A DNA stretch of 64,000 nucleotides from CBDANW01 sp965197825. Lineage in GTDB: Bacteria > Acidobacteriota > Vicinamibacteria > Marinacidobacterales > DATDRI01. The stretch covers positions 682,001 to 746,000 of the forward strand of contig CBDANW010000003.1 of assembly GCA_965197825.1 (NCBI GenBank). Reading direction: 5' to 3'. The number at the start of each line of letters is the position of its first letter. Positions within the stretch are counted from its first letter, which is position 1. Positions 1 to 8,742 of this stretch are shown one piece after another. The notes below the pieces were generated by a model. That model was not told where the DNA came from, searched no databases, and saw nothing but the letters and a program-made list of their open reading frames with translations. The position numbers and the translations under genes were made by a program.

Positions 1-765
1 TTCATTTGGGATTACCTGACCGGAGGACCGGTATCGACCGTGGTGCGCGTCCGCTTCTATGAGCCCGGTGGCCAAGGCCCGGGCGGTGGCGGAGGAGGTG
101 GCGGCTCGGGAGGTCGCAAACCGACCGCATTCATCCGAGAGCAAACGCAGCCTCAAACCACCGAGGCCCCCCAGCCGCGTCAGGCCCCGATCGCGCCTCG
201 CCAGCCACGGCCGCTTCGCGCCGACAGGTTGAAAGTGCCCGACCTGCCCGCCGATACCCCCGCTTACTTCGATCAACCCCTGTCTCCGGACGCGCGCGAT
301 TCCCCGGGGCTTTCCCTCGACGATATTACGGACTACGGGGGTGTCGACCCCGAGCCTAGCTCCGGCACCGGCGACGGCGTCGGCGGCGGTGAAGGGACCG
401 GTCAAGGCACGGGATCGGGTTGGGGTGTCGGTCCGGGGAGGGGTGGAGGCTTCGGCGGAGGGGACTACAGCCGCGGAGCCTGGGACATCGAGCCCATACC
501 CATCTACGAGCCGAAGCCCGCGTATCCACGAGAGGCGAGAGAAAAGCTGGTTCGAGGCGGTGTCATCTTGGAGATCCTCGTTCACGTCGACGGCTCCACC
601 GAGGTCTTGCGGGTTCTGAAGTCGCTGCCTTATGGGTGCGTCGACGCCGCCATCGAAGCGGCCGAGCGCTGGCGCTTCAAGCCGGCTCTGAAAGAGGGAC
701 AGCCAGTGGATGCCAAGGGCATCATCACCGTCGAGTTCGAGCTGTCGGTAAGAAGACAGGGCTAG
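1..765 (+). CDS. TonB family protein, C-terminal part (5' end outside window)
   Basis: The frame is open from base 1, so the gene starts upstream; a GTG at 40 is possible but the preceding residues (FIWDYLTGGPVST) read as real protein. The visible 254 residues hold a Gly-rich stretch, a Pro/Arg/Gln-rich linker, a second Gly-rich tract and a C-terminal TonB-type domain (about the last 90 residues: PKPAYPREAREK, GGVILEILVHVDG, ERWRFKPALKEG). Known role of the family: transmits proton-motive force from the inner membrane to outer-membrane receptors. No partner ExbB/ExbD genes are in view. It ends 7 bp before hpt, so the two may be co-transcribed. Confidence 0.8.
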   Translation, partial: FIWDYLTGGPVSTVVRVRFYEPGGQGPGGGGGGGGSGGRKPTAFIREQTQPQTTEAPQPRQAPIAPRQPRPLRADRLKVPDLPADTPAYFDQPLSPDARDSPGLSLDDITDYGGVDPEPSSGTGDGVGGGEGTGQGTGSGWGVGPGRGGGFGGGDYSRGAWDIEPIPIYEPKPAYPREAREKLVRGGVILEILVHVDGSTEVLRVLKSLPYGCVDAAIEAAERWRFKPALKEGQPVDAKGIITVEFELSVRRQG

Positions 766-772
766 TCAGATC

Positions 773-1285
773 GTGGGGCTCGAAGTCCTCATTACCGAAG
801 AGAAGATCGCCGCGCGCGTTCAAGAGCTCGGTAAGCAGATCAGCCGCGACTACCAGGAGAAAAGCATTCACCTGGTCTGTGTGTTGAAGGGCGCCTACAC
901 CTTCTTAGCCGATTTGTCGCGAGCCATCGAGATCCCGGTCACCCTCGACTTCCTCGCCGTGTCCAGCTACAACAAGGGAACGAGCACCAGCGGTGCGGTG
1001 CAGCTCACGAAGGACTTGGACACCGCCCTCGAAGGAATGGATGTGCTCATCGTCGAGGACATCGCGGACACCGGGCTCACGCTCCGCTACCTGTACAACA
1101 TGCTGAAGGCGCGACACCCGAGCTCTCTGAAGGTGATCGCGTTGCTCTCCAAACCGTCCCGGCGCACGGTGGACGTGCCAGTCGACTACGTGGGCTTCGA
1201 GATCCCCGATCGCTTCGTCGTCGGCTATGGTCTGGACGTGGATCAGAAGTACCGTAACTTGCGTTACATCGCCGCAGTTGATTAG
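773..1285 (+). CDS. hpt: hypoxanthine phosphoribosyltransferase
   Basis: 170 aa, the usual length for the family. The PRPP-binding motif VEDIADTGLTL is at residues 94-104 and the pyrophosphate loop LKGAY at 38-42. It converts hypoxanthine or guanine plus PRPP to IMP or GMP in the cytoplasm. GTG start 7 bp after the TonB stop. It stands beside the divergent or opposing salvage genes cdd, punA, nupC, deoA and upp, which fits a purine/pyrimidine salvage neighbourhood. Without its usual partner tilS or ftsH nearby, the assignment rests on sequence alone. Confidence 0.93.
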   Translation: MGLEVLITEEKIAARVQELGKQISRDYQEKSIHLVCVLKGAYTFLADLSRAIEIPVTLDFLAVSSYNKGTSTSGAVQLTKDLDTALEGMDVLIVEDIADTGLTLRYLYNMLKARHPSSLKVIALLSKPSRRTVDVPVDYVGFEIPDRFVVGYGLDVDQKYRNLRYIAAVD

Positions 1286-1455
1286 AGCAGGCGCACGGAT
1301 TATCGGCCCGAAGGGCCGCCGGCCGGGAGGAATTGCTCGTGGGACACGCTGCAAGGGAATCCGGCCGTGATTTTCGCCCGAGCGAAGAGCGAGGGCGGCC
1401 GGTGGGGGTGGGGCCCCGCCGGCATTAAAGAATGGACGCGCCCGGGCGCACTAAT
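1286..1455. other. intergenic region between convergent hpt and cdd
   Basis: 170 bp without a gene between two convergent genes. It contains a GGCCC-GAA-GGGCC hairpin near 1304-1316 and a GC-rich inverted segment around 1360-1400 (CGCCC...GGGCG). No T-run follows, so neither is a textbook intrinsic terminator. A bidirectional terminator role is only a guess. Confidence 0.4.
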
Positions 1456-1860
1456 TCAAAGCTGTCCGCGGTGGAAGGCGTGAGGGAGGAGCTCCTCCAG
1501 CAGATAGGTTTCTGTCTTTCCACGAAGATTTACTAGATAGACCACAATATTCCCGCAGTATTCCCATAGAAGCTGGCGGCAGGCGCCGCAGGGCCGGGTA
1601 ACTTTTTCGGCGCCCGTGACGACGGCCAGCGCCCGGAATTTGGTCGCTCCCTCGGAGAGAGCCTTGAGGAGTGCGACCCGCTCGGCGCAAACCGTCAAGC
1701 CATAAGAGGCGTTCTCGATATTGCAGCCCGAGTAGATCTTCCTTCCGTTCGTTTGCAGCGCGGTGCCGACCTTGAAACCCGAGTAACGGGCGAGCGCTTT
1801 GGAGCGGGCTTTTTTAGCCGAGCTCACCAGAGTCCGCGGGGCTTGTCTGGTCGTGGTCAT
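1456..1860 (-). CDS. cdd: cytidine deaminase
   Basis: 134 aa, homotetrameric-type length. Zinc ligands and catalytic Glu are visible: TVCAER (Cys58, Glu60) and PCGACRQ (Cys91, Cys94), plus the substrate motif NIENASYG near residue 48-55. It deaminates (deoxy)cytidine to (deoxy)uridine. It is the last gene of a minus-strand run deoA-nupC-punA-cdd, 6 bp after punA, so it is probably co-transcribed with the uptake and phosphorolysis genes. Confidence 0.95.
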   Translation of the reverse strand: MTTTRQAPRTLVSSAKKARSKALARYSGFKVGTALQTNGRKIYSGCNIENASYGLTVCAERVALLKALSEGATKFRALAVVTGAEKVTRPCGACRQLLWEYCGNIVVYLVNLRGKTETYLLEELLPHAFHRGQL

Positions 1861-1866
1861 GAGTCT

Positions 1867-2700
1867 TCAGTCGAGCTTGGCGAGCTGGGGAATGAGCTGC
1901 TGGAGAAGCTCGGTAAAGATTCCGCGGGCTTTCTCTCCGGTTTCCATTACCTCGCGGTGATCCAGTTTGCGGGGGAGAACTCCCGCCGCCATGTTGGTCA
2001 GACAAGAGAGGCCCAAAACCTTCGTGCCCATCTGGTTCGCGGCGATCACTTCGAGGACGGTAGACATGCCGACGGCGTCGGCTCCCATGGTTCTCAGCAT
2101 GTGGACTTCGGCGGGCGTCTCGTAGCTCGGACCCAGTAGTCCTGCATAGACGCCCTTCCTCAACCGCAACCCAATGGCTCGTCCGGCCGCGTCGCATATC
2201 GTTTGCAGCTTGGGGTGGTAGCCTTCGGTCATGTCGATGAAGTGTGGCCCAAGTCCCTTGTCCTCCGAGCCCCGGAGAGGATTGAGGCCGGTGAGGTTCA
2301 GGTGATCGGAGATCACCATCAGCTCGCCAGGGCTGAAAGCAGTGTTGACGGCGCCCGCTGCGTTGGTGATGACGAGTGTCTTGATTCCGAAAGCGCCGAG
2401 AACGCGGGCGGGGAAGACGACCTGCTGGGCATCGTACCCTTCGTAAGCGTGGACCCGTCCCACCATGATCGCGAGCGGCACGCCTCCATAGCTTCCGATC
2501 ATCAGATGACCCGCGTGCCCTTCCACCGTCGAGGACGGAAAGTGGGGGATGTCGGTGTAGGGAATCGTTTCGGCTTCCTGAAGCTCCCGAGCGAACGCTC
2601 CAAGCCCAGATCCCAGGACCAGGGCCAACGTTGGCCGCAAACGGGATCGGCCGGCGAGAAAAGAAGCCGCTCCCTTGATTTCGTCTGTGAGCTTTCCCAT
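1867..2700 (-). CDS. punA: purine-nucleoside phosphorylase (trimeric type)
   Basis: 277 aa. Family motifs: LVLGSGLGAF near the N-terminus, GRVHAYEGY, TNAAGAV, and the nucleoside site VGMSTVLE followed by LTNMAAGV. It cleaves purine nucleosides with phosphate to base plus (deoxy)ribose-1-phosphate. It lies 4 bp downstream of nupC and 6 bp upstream of cdd. The deoxyribose-1-phosphate it makes would be handled by DeoB, encoded separately at 28.5 kb. Length and motifs favour the low-molecular-mass trimeric family over hexameric DeoD. Confidence 0.93.
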   Translation of the reverse strand: MGKLTDEIKGAASFLAGRSRLRPTLALVLGSGLGAFARELQEAETIPYTDIPHFPSSTVEGHAGHLMIGSYGGVPLAIMVGRVHAYEGYDAQQVVFPARVLGAFGIKTLVITNAAGAVNTAFSPGELMVISDHLNLTGLNPLRGSEDKGLGPHFIDMTEGYHPKLQTICDAAGRAIGLRLRKGVYAGLLGPSYETPAEVHMLRTMGADAVGMSTVLEVIAANQMGTKVLGLSCLTNMAAGVLPRKLDHREVMETGEKARGIFTELLQQLIPQLAKLD

Positions 2701-2704
2701 GCGG

Positions 2705-3900
2705 TTAAGGGTTCAGAAGTCCGGCGATGGTAGCGGTCATGAACGTTGCCAAGGAGCCACCCAGCACGACCCGCAGACCGAGCTTCGCGAGATCCTGCTT
2801 GCGGGTGGGGGCGATGCCCCCGATTCCGCCAAGCTGAATGCCAATCGAGCCGAGATTGGCGAATCCGCACAGCGCGTACGTGGCAATGAGCTTGGAGCGA
2901 GCTGTCAAGACACCGTCCGCTTTGAGCTTGACGAGATCGGCGTAAGCAACGAACTCGTTCAAGATCAGCTTTTCGCCGAAGAGAGTTCCGACGTGGCCCG
3001 CGTCAGCCCAGGGCACGCCCATGACGAACGCCAAGGGCGCGAAGATCCAGGCAAGGATCTGCTCCAGCGAGAGTCCGAAGTACTGGAGCGGCCAGTTCAC
3101 CAGGGCGACGAGCGATAGGAACGCAATCAGCATCGCTCCGACGTTCAGCGCTAAATGGAGCCCCGCGCCCGCCCCGCGCGCCGCAGCGTCGATGAGGTTG
3201 ACCTCGGTGCGCTCGACATCGAGCTTCACTTCCCCACGAGTGAGTGGCGTACCCGTCTCGGGAACCAGCATCTTGGAAATCAAGATGGCAGCGGGAGCGT
3301 TCATGACGCTCGCCGCCAGTAGGAAGCTGGCGTCAATGCCCATGGAGATGTAGGCCGCCATCACGCCCCCGGAAATGGTTGCCATGCCTCCTACCATGAG
3401 CGTGCACAGCTCGGAGTAGGTCATCTTGGGAATGTAAGGCATGACCACCAGAGGCGCTTTGGTCTGACCCATGAAGACGTTAGCGGCCGTAGAGAGTGAC
3501 TCGGCACCGCTGGTTCCCATCGTTCTCACCATGATCTTGGCCATGAAGAGAACGAGCTTCTGGAGGATGCCGAGGTAATAAAGGACGCTGAAGAAAGAGG
3601 AGATATAGATAATGGTGGGCAGTGCTTTGAAGGCGAAGATGTATCCCAGCGTATCCTGATTGGCGAGTTCACCAAAGAGGAGAGTGCTCCGGCATCCGCT
3701 TTTTCCAGGGCCACCGTGACTATGTCGCTGAACCAATCGAGCGCCCGTGCCGCCGGAGTTCTCATGACCAGGAGCGCGAGAACGAATTGAAGGATGAGGC
3801 CCCAGATGATGATCCGCGGCTGGATCTTGCTTCGGTTGGTGGAAAAGATCCATGCGATGGTGAGGAGGACCGCTAGTCCAAGAACCCCAATGAAGTTCAT
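2705..3900 (-). CDS. nupC: NupC-type concentrative nucleoside transporter, frameshifted
   Basis: Two overlapping frames make one protein. The N-terminal frame starts at ATG 3900 (MNFIGVLGLAVLLTIAWIFS) and runs to ...VALEKADAGA; the rest (LLFGELANQDTLGYIF, SFFSVLYYLGILQ, AKIMVRTMGTSGAESLS) continues in another frame from about 3688 to 2705. The break is near 3680-3692. The CNT-family gate motif SGAESLSTAANVFMGQTKAP is visible. The ATG overlaps the deoA stop (ATGA), so translation is probably coupled. Known role: sodium- or proton-driven nucleoside import. Whether the frameshift is real or a sequence error cannot be told here. Confidence 0.85.
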
Positions 3901-5219
3901 AAATCTCCCTGCTCGGGGCTCAAGACTTTGTGAACGAGGGGGACCTTTGCCGGTGGCTGGTCCTGAATGTGGTAGGCGTTGGACACGAGTCGCTCGGTCT
4001 CCTCGAGTCGCGAGCGGTCATTATAGTGAAGCGTCAACAAAGGATCGCCGGCAGATACCGGATCACCGAGCTTCCGCTTCACGACGAGTCCCACCGCGGG
4101 ATCGATGGTGGCGTCGACAGTCTCCCGACCCGCGCCCAGCAACATCGCCGCCACGCCTATGGCTTCGGTATCGATCCGCCCCACGTAGCCTGCCCGCGGG
4201 CTCGGGACATCTTTAAGATGTGCTACGCGAGGTAGTTTTTCGGGATCGTCGATGACGCGCGGATCTCCACCTTGAAGGCGTACGATTTCGGAGAATTTGT
4301 CCAGCCCGGCACCCGACGCAATCATGGACGCTGCCTTCTCCTTGCCTTCCTGAACGGTCCCGGCGATCCGCCCGAAGACTAGCATGTACGCGGTCAGAAG
4401 CAAGCAGAGCTCTCGCAAGTCTTCTGGACCCACGCCGCGTAGGACCTCCACACACTCTTTCACCTCCAGCGCGTTGCCGATGTGATTGCCCAGCGGTTGG
4501 TGCATGTCGCTGACGATAGCCACCGAGCGCTTTCCCATACCGTTCGCGATGGAGGCAAGCAGGGTTCCGAGCTCGGTGGCGGAGTTGAGGTCCTTCATGA
4601 AGGCTCCGCTTCCGACCTTGACATCCAGGACGAGTCCGGTGGTCCCTTCCGCCAGTTTCTTCGAGAGAATGCTCGCCACGATCAACGGAACGCTGTCGAC
4701 GGTTCCAGTCACGTCTCGCAGGGCGTAGAGTTTTCTGTCAGCTGGCGCGATCTCGTCGGTTTGACCGATGAGCGCGCAGCCTGTTTTGGCCAAGACCTCT
4801 CGAAACTCGGTCAAGCTGAGCCGCACGGAGAAGCCCGGTATCGACTCCAGCTTGTCCAGCGTCCCTCCCGAATGGGCGAGGCCGCGACCGGAAATCATCG
4901 GGACGATGACGCCTGCCGCGGCGGCGAGTGGCGCAATCACCAGGGAAGTCTTGTCGCCCACGCCTCCCGTACTGTGTTTGCCGATCTTTTCGCCCGGGAG
5001 GTCGGAGAGATTGAGTACCGAGCCGCTGTGGAGCATTTCCTCGGTTAGGCCCAAGGTTTCCTGCTCGCTCATGCCGAGCAAGGCAACTGCCATCAGGAAC
5101 GCGGCGGTTTGGTAGTCGGGAATCGACCCATCGAGTATTCCCGATACGAAAAAGGCGAACTCTTGCCGTTCGAGCTCCACGCCGTGCCTTTTTCGGCGAA
5201 TGATGTCGACGGCTCTCAC
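3897..5219 (-). CDS. deoA: thymidine / pyrimidine-nucleoside phosphorylase
   Basis: With the GTG start at 5219 (VRAVDIIRRKRHG) the protein is 440 aa, the family length; a longer open frame reaches 5432 but would overlap the divergent upp gene and adds residues unlike the family. Motifs: KHSTGGVGDKTSL (phosphate binding), SGRGLAHSGGTLDKLE, and a C-terminal PYNP domain. It splits thymidine or uridine to base plus sugar-1-phosphate. First gene of the deoA-nupC-punA-cdd operon; a likely promoter is at 5271-5299 on this strand. Confidence 0.93.
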   Translation of the reverse strand: MRAVDIIRRKRHGVELERQEFAFFVSGILDGSIPDYQTAAFLMAVALLGMSEQETLGLTEEMLHSGSVLNLSDLPGEKIGKHSTGGVGDKTSLVIAPLAAAAGVIVPMISGRGLAHSGGTLDKLESIPGFSVRLSLTEFREVLAKTGCALIGQTDEIAPADRKLYALRDVTGTVDSVPLIVASILSKKLAEGTTGLVLDVKVGSGAFMKDLNSATELGTLLASIANGMGKRSVAIVSDMHQPLGNHIGNALEVKECVEVLRGVGPEDLRELCLLLTAYMLVFGRIAGTVQEGKEKAASMIASGAGLDKFSEIVRLQGGDPRVIDDPEKLPRVAHLKDVPSPRAGYVGRIDTEAIGVAAMLLGAGRETVDATIDPAVGLVVKRKLGDPVSAGDPLLTLHYNDRSRLEETERLVSNAYHIQDQPPAKVPLVHKVLSPEQGDL

Positions 5220-5270
5220 GACGAAAACCGACAGGCAGTCAATAGTGAGGACACGCGGGACACGCGCGGT

Positions 5271-5299
5271 ATCATGCCGTGGTGTCATAACACTGTCAA
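5271..5299 (-). promoter_or_regulatory. predicted sigma70-type promoter of the deoA operon
   Basis: On the minus strand TTGACA (5299-5294), a 17-bp spacer and CATGAT (5276-5271) precede the GTG start at 5219. It lies back-to-back with the upp promoter at 5310, so one short region serves both directions. Confidence 0.5.
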
Positions 5300-5309
5300 G
5301 ACACTGAGT

Positions 5310-5338
5310 TTGACAGGATCTCGACGGGACTCTACCAT
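5310..5338 (+). promoter_or_regulatory. predicted sigma70-type promoter of upp
   Basis: TTGACA (5310-5315), 17-bp spacer, TACCAT (5333-5338), then the upp ATG at 5358. The 5' untranslated leader would be very short (about 13 nt), and no strong Shine-Dalgarno sequence is visible in it. Confidence 0.5.
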
Positions 5339-5357
5339 CTGCGCCGGAAGATGACTC

Positions 5358-5975
5358 ATGGCCGTCATTAAAGTGGAACATCCGCTGATCGAAGACGCTC
5401 TTTCCATTCTTCGAGACGCTGCGACCCCCCACGAAGACTTTCGCCGGTTGACCAAGAAGCTCAGCTCGCTCCTGGTCTTCGAAGCCTCGCGCGACTCCCG
5501 CAGCGGCAGGTGGACATCGAGACGCCCCTCGAGCGCACCACCGGTGGCCGTTTGAATGCCGAGATCGTCCTGGTTCCTGTACTACGCGCCGGCATGGGTA
5601 TGCTGGACGTGTTGTTGGAGCTTTTTCCGGGAGCTTCGGTGGGATATGTGGGACTGGAACGGGACGAGGAGACCGCGGTGGCGCGCCGCTACTACCTCAA
5701 GCTACCAGACCTTCCCGACCGCCAGGTGTTTCTTCTCGACCCCATGTTGGCGACCGGTGGCTCGGCCCTGGCAGCGATCGAGGCCCTTAGGGAACAAGGG
5801 GCCCGGAGCATCCGCCTCCTATGCATCGTCGCCGCTCCCGAGGGGGTCGCCCTTCTCGAGAAGCACTGCGCTGATGTGTCGATCTACACCACGGCGATCG
5901 ATCGTCAGCTCGACGAGCGCAAATACCATTCTGCCCGGTCTAGGGGATTTCGGCGACCGCCTCTTCGGTACCTGA
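5358..5975 (+). CDS. upp: uracil phosphoribosyltransferase, two frameshifts
   Basis: The product is recognisable only across three frames: MAVIKVEHPLIEDALSILRD...LLVFEASRD from 5358, then QVDIETPLERTTGGRL...PVLRAGMGMLD...LLDPMLATGGSA from about 5500, then YILPGLGDFGDRLFGT ending at the TGA 5973-5975. Breaks are near 5490-5500 and at about 5926 (one extra base restores the conserved C-terminal GLGDFGDR). The PRPP motif LDPMLATGGSA is intact. The total of about 205 residues matches the family. It would convert uracil plus PRPP to UMP. As written the gene could not make a full protein. Confidence 0.85.
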
Positions 5976-6084
5976 GGGGTACCTGAGGCGGCTTCCAAGT
6001 CGGTCTCCCGAGGAGGTTTTCCGCACGCCTTCCGCTCGACGAACGTTTGACGCCATTTCGGTAATTCCATACGATACGGATCGA

Positions 6085-6474
6085 ATGCAGGACAGGGAAA
6101 ACGCTTCGAGTGCTCCGGTCATCGCAACGTGTGTCGCCGGTTGGCTCCTACCGGGTTTGGGCCACTTGATGCTCCGCCGCCGATGGCGAGGGCTGCTGTT
6201 CATGCTCGTGGTGACGGTGATGTTCACGTTGGGCATTCTGATGGATGGAAAGCTCTTTCGGTTGGAAGGGACCCAGCCGCTGACGTTTCTCGCCGCGCTT
6301 GCCGAGATGGGAGCCGGGCTGCTCTTTTTCGTGGTCCGCTGGGTCAACCCCTTGGCCGGCGACGTTCGATCGGTGACCTACGAGTACGGTTACACGTTTG
6401 TCATCGTCGCTGGGCTCTTGAATATGCTCATCGTGCTCGACGCTTACGACATCGCGACCGGGAGAAAAAAATGA
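6085..6474 (+). CDS. small polytopic membrane protein of unknown function (DUF6677-like)
   Basis: 129 aa with about four hydrophobic segments (residues 10-27 APVIATCVAGWLLPGLGHLML, 37-52, 67-86, 104-120). The N-terminal GWLLPGLGHLMLRR resembles a small-protein motif (PGxGHxxxRR) seen in uncharacterised membrane proteins annotated DUF6677; I recognise the resemblance but cannot assign a function. The stop overlaps the ATG of the next small gene (ATGA), indicating coupled translation. Confidence 0.65.
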   Translation: MQDRENASSAPVIATCVAGWLLPGLGHLMLRRRWRGLLFMLVVTVMFTLGILMDGKLFRLEGTQPLTFLAALAEMGAGLLFFVVRWVNPLAGDVRSVTYEYGYTFVIVAGLLNMLIVLDAYDIATGRKK

Positions 6475-6644
6475 CCAGTCATTTCTTGATCCTGGCGGTG
6501 TTTGCCGCCCTCGCATCGACGGCCTTCGCTATGCTGATGCGAGAGGGTCGGAGCGCCCAGATACAATTTGGAATCTTCGCATTTTTTTGCTTTGTGGCAT
6601 CCGCTTTCGTACTGGGCTGGCTGATGTATCCCTTTCCCTCTTGA
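6471..6644 (+). CDS. 57-aa two-helix membrane protein
   Basis: ATG at 6471 overlaps the stop of the preceding gene as ATGA. The peptide (MTSHFLILAVFAALASTAFA...) has two hydrophobic helices separated by a short basic loop (MREGRSAQIQ), ending in YPFPS. No family is recognised. The coupling to a conserved membrane-protein gene and the clean hydrophobic pattern are the evidence that it is expressed. Confidence 0.55.
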   Translation: MTSHFLILAVFAALASTAFAMLMREGRSAQIQFGIFAFFCFVASAFVLGWLMYPFPS

Positions 6645-6703
6645 TAGTAGGCGCCTCTTGATTCTGTCGTTCTTACGCTGGTTGGGGGTCTCTCCTCGCG
6701 TAC

Positions 6704-7057
6704 ATGTGCCTGATCTTCTACCTCTCCTCTTCCTCTCGGCCTACGCTCCTGCAATATGCGCCGGATTATGCCTGGCACTTCGTTGCCTACTTCGTCATGG
6801 GAGTGTTGACGGTTCGAGCGTTCGCACGGGGCTTGGCTCTCCCCGCCGGCGTGCGCGTCGCGCTCTACAGCGTGGTTTTTGCGATGGCGTACGCGTTGAG
6901 CGACGAATGGCACCAGCGTTTCGTTCCACGTCGAGCGGCGAGCCTCGAAGACTTGGCTGCCGACTTTCTGGGTATCGTGGGGGCGCTGGCCGTTCTGTCC
7001 ATCTATTGGTGGTTTGCCGGTTGGCCCGATTCCACCGCCGAGGGATCGCGATGGTAG
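6704..7057 (+). CDS. VanZ-like family membrane protein (N-terminus possibly frameshifted)
   Basis: The VanZ signature is clear: SDEWHQRFVPRRAASLEDLAAD, followed by a final transmembrane helix. The frame from ATG 6704 (MCLIFYLSSS) gives 117 aa but lacks the usual first residues; a TTG at 6658 in another frame gives LSFLRWLGV, which joined to LLAYMCLIFYLSS would look like a normal VanZ N-terminus. A one-base break near 6685-6692 in a TCTCTCCTC stretch is therefore likely. Function of most bacterial VanZ-like proteins is unknown. Confidence 0.75.
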   Translation: MCLIFYLSSSSRPTLLQYAPDYAWHFVAYFVMGVLTVRAFARGLALPAGVRVALYSVVFAMAYALSDEWHQRFVPRRAASLEDLAADFLGIVGALAVLSIYWWFAGWPDSTAEGSRW

Positions 7058-7093
7058 TTAGGAGGGAGACCGGAACTTGATGAGGGGGAAACC

Positions 7094-7945
7094 ATGGAGA
7101 TCAAAAAGGTAAGTATCGTTGGTTGCGGTCTCATGGGAGCGGGGATAGCCCAGGTATCCGCCGATTCCGGCTACGAGACGGTTGTCCACGAGGTCGATGA
7201 AGAGATTCTTGCGAAGGGGCTGAAGGCGATCGAACACTTCTTGTCTAGGAGCGTGAAGAAGGGAAAGCTCACCGAGGAGCGAAAGACGGAAGTGTTGGGA
7301 CGCATCCGAGGCACGACACGGTTGGAGGATCTGCAGAACTCCGTTCTGATCGTCGAGGCGATCGTGGAGAACCTCCAAGCCAAGACGGATCTTTATCGGG
7401 CGCTCGACGACATCGTCGGGCCGGATGCCATTTTAGCTAGCAACACCTCGTCATTATGTATAACGCAAATGGCTGCTAGCACTCGACGCCCGGCGCGTTT
7501 CGTGGGGCTTCACTTCTTCAACCCAGTTCCGCTTATGAAAGTCGTGGAGATTATCGCGACGATCATGACTGAGCCGGAAGTCTTGGAGTTGGTGACCGGT
7601 TTCGCGCGCTCGTTGGGCAAGACTCCCATACATTCCGCCGATCGTCCCGGCTTCGTGGTGAATCGGCTCCTAGTTCCTTTCATGCTGGATGCGGTCCGTG
7701 CGCTGGAAGAAGGTGTGGGGACGAAAGAAGACATCGACACTGGCATGAAGCTCGGTTGCGGACACCCGATGGGACCGCTCGAGCTCATGGATTTCGTTGG
7801 GTTGGACACGACGTTTTACATCGCCAACATCATGTATGACGAGTTCAGAGAGAAGCGCTTCGCGCCGCCGCCTCTTCTGCGTCGAATGGTCATGGCGGGT
7901 CTATTGGGCCGCAAATCGGGCAAGGGTTTCTATGATTACGCGTGA
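7094..7945 (+). CDS. hbd: 3-hydroxyacyl-CoA (3-hydroxybutyryl-CoA) dehydrogenase
   Basis: 283 aa, the single-domain enzyme length. The N-terminal Rossmann motif VGCGLMGAGIAQ binds NAD(H); ASNTSSLCIT and HFFNPVPLMKVVEI are family hallmarks with the catalytic His, and the C-terminal helical domain ends GLLGRKSGKGFYDY. It interconverts acetoacetyl-CoA and 3-hydroxybutyryl-CoA. It is followed after 6 bp by an enoyl-CoA hydratase, so the pair forms part of a beta-oxidation or butyrate-type pathway. A GGGGG ribosome-binding stretch sits 5 bp before the ATG. Confidence 0.94.
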   Translation: MEIKKVSIVGCGLMGAGIAQVSADSGYETVVHEVDEEILAKGLKAIEHFLSRSVKKGKLTEERKTEVLGRIRGTTRLEDLQNSVLIVEAIVENLQAKTDLYRALDDIVGPDAILASNTSSLCITQMAASTRRPARFVGLHFFNPVPLMKVVEIIATIMTEPEVLELVTGFARSLGKTPIHSADRPGFVVNRLLVPFMLDAVRALEEGVGTKEDIDTGMKLGCGHPMGPLELMDFVGLDTTFYIANIMYDEFREKRFAPPPLLRRMVMAGLLGRKSGKGFYDYA

Positions 7946-7951
7946 GGGAGT

Positions 7952-8734
7952 ATGAAGTTCGAGAACCTGTTAGCAGAGAACCGTGCGGGGGTTCTCGTCG
8001 TTACCGTCAATCGTCCCAAGCAGCTCAACGCGCTGAATGCCGAGACCATGAGCGAGCTCGATGCGGTTTTCCAAGAGCTGGAGTCGGATGAGGCGGTGAA
8101 GGGCGTGATCGTTACCGGGGCGAGCGACAAGGCCTTCGTTGCCGGCGCCGATATCAACGAGCTGGTCCGGGAGACCCCGAACAGCGGCCGCCAAACCTCG
8201 GCTCGCGGACAGGCGGTGCTGCGTCGCATCGAGCTGTGCACCAAGCCGGTGATCGCCGCCATCAACGGGTTCGCGCTGGGCGGAGGCATGGAGCTCGCGC
8301 TCGCTTGCCACATTCGTATCGCCGCCGAAGGGGCGAAGATGGGGTTGCCGGAGGTGAAGCTGGGTGTGATTCCTGGTTACGGCGGCACGCAGCGTCTAGC
8401 TCGCATCATCGGTAAAGGCAGGGCACTGGAGTTGATTTTGACTGGGGCGATGATCGACGCCATGGAAGCCCATCGCATCGGGTTGGTAAACCGTGTATCA
8501 CCCCCCGGCGAGCTTCTGGCAGCAGCGGAATCCTTGATGAGAGAAATCCTTGCCAACGGCCCCCTGGCCACCCGCTACGCGATGCTGGCCGTGGAGCGTG
8601 GCCTCGATGGTGGTCTCGAAGAAGGACTGGTTCTCGAGACTTCGTTGTTTGGGTTGCTCTGTGCCACGGAGGACATGAAGGAAGGGATGAACGCCTTTCT
8701 CGAGAAACGCCCCCCGCGATTCGGTGGAAGGTAG
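7952..8734 (+). CDS. crt: enoyl-CoA hydratase / isomerase family protein (crotonase type)
   Basis: 260 aa. Crotonase motifs: VNRPKQLNALN, AFVAGADINEL (oxyanion hole), INGFALGGGMELALACH and the catalytic-Glu region GLPEVKLGVIPGYGGTQRL with both glutamates (GLPE and the earlier GGGME) present. It hydrates 2-enoyl-CoA, the step next to the upstream 3-hydroxyacyl-CoA dehydrogenase. The short-chain crotonase role is inferred from the neighbour. Confidence 0.92.
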   Translation: MKFENLLAENRAGVLVVTVNRPKQLNALNAETMSELDAVFQELESDEAVKGVIVTGASDKAFVAGADINELVRETPNSGRQTSARGQAVLRRIELCTKPVIAAINGFALGGGMELALACHIRIAAEGAKMGLPEVKLGVIPGYGGTQRLARIIGKGRALELILTGAMIDAMEAHRIGLVNRVSPPGELLAAAESLMREILANGPLATRYAMLAVERGLDGGLEEGLVLETSLFGLLCATEDMKEGMNAFLEKRPPRFGGR

Positions 8735-8742
8735 GCTGACGT

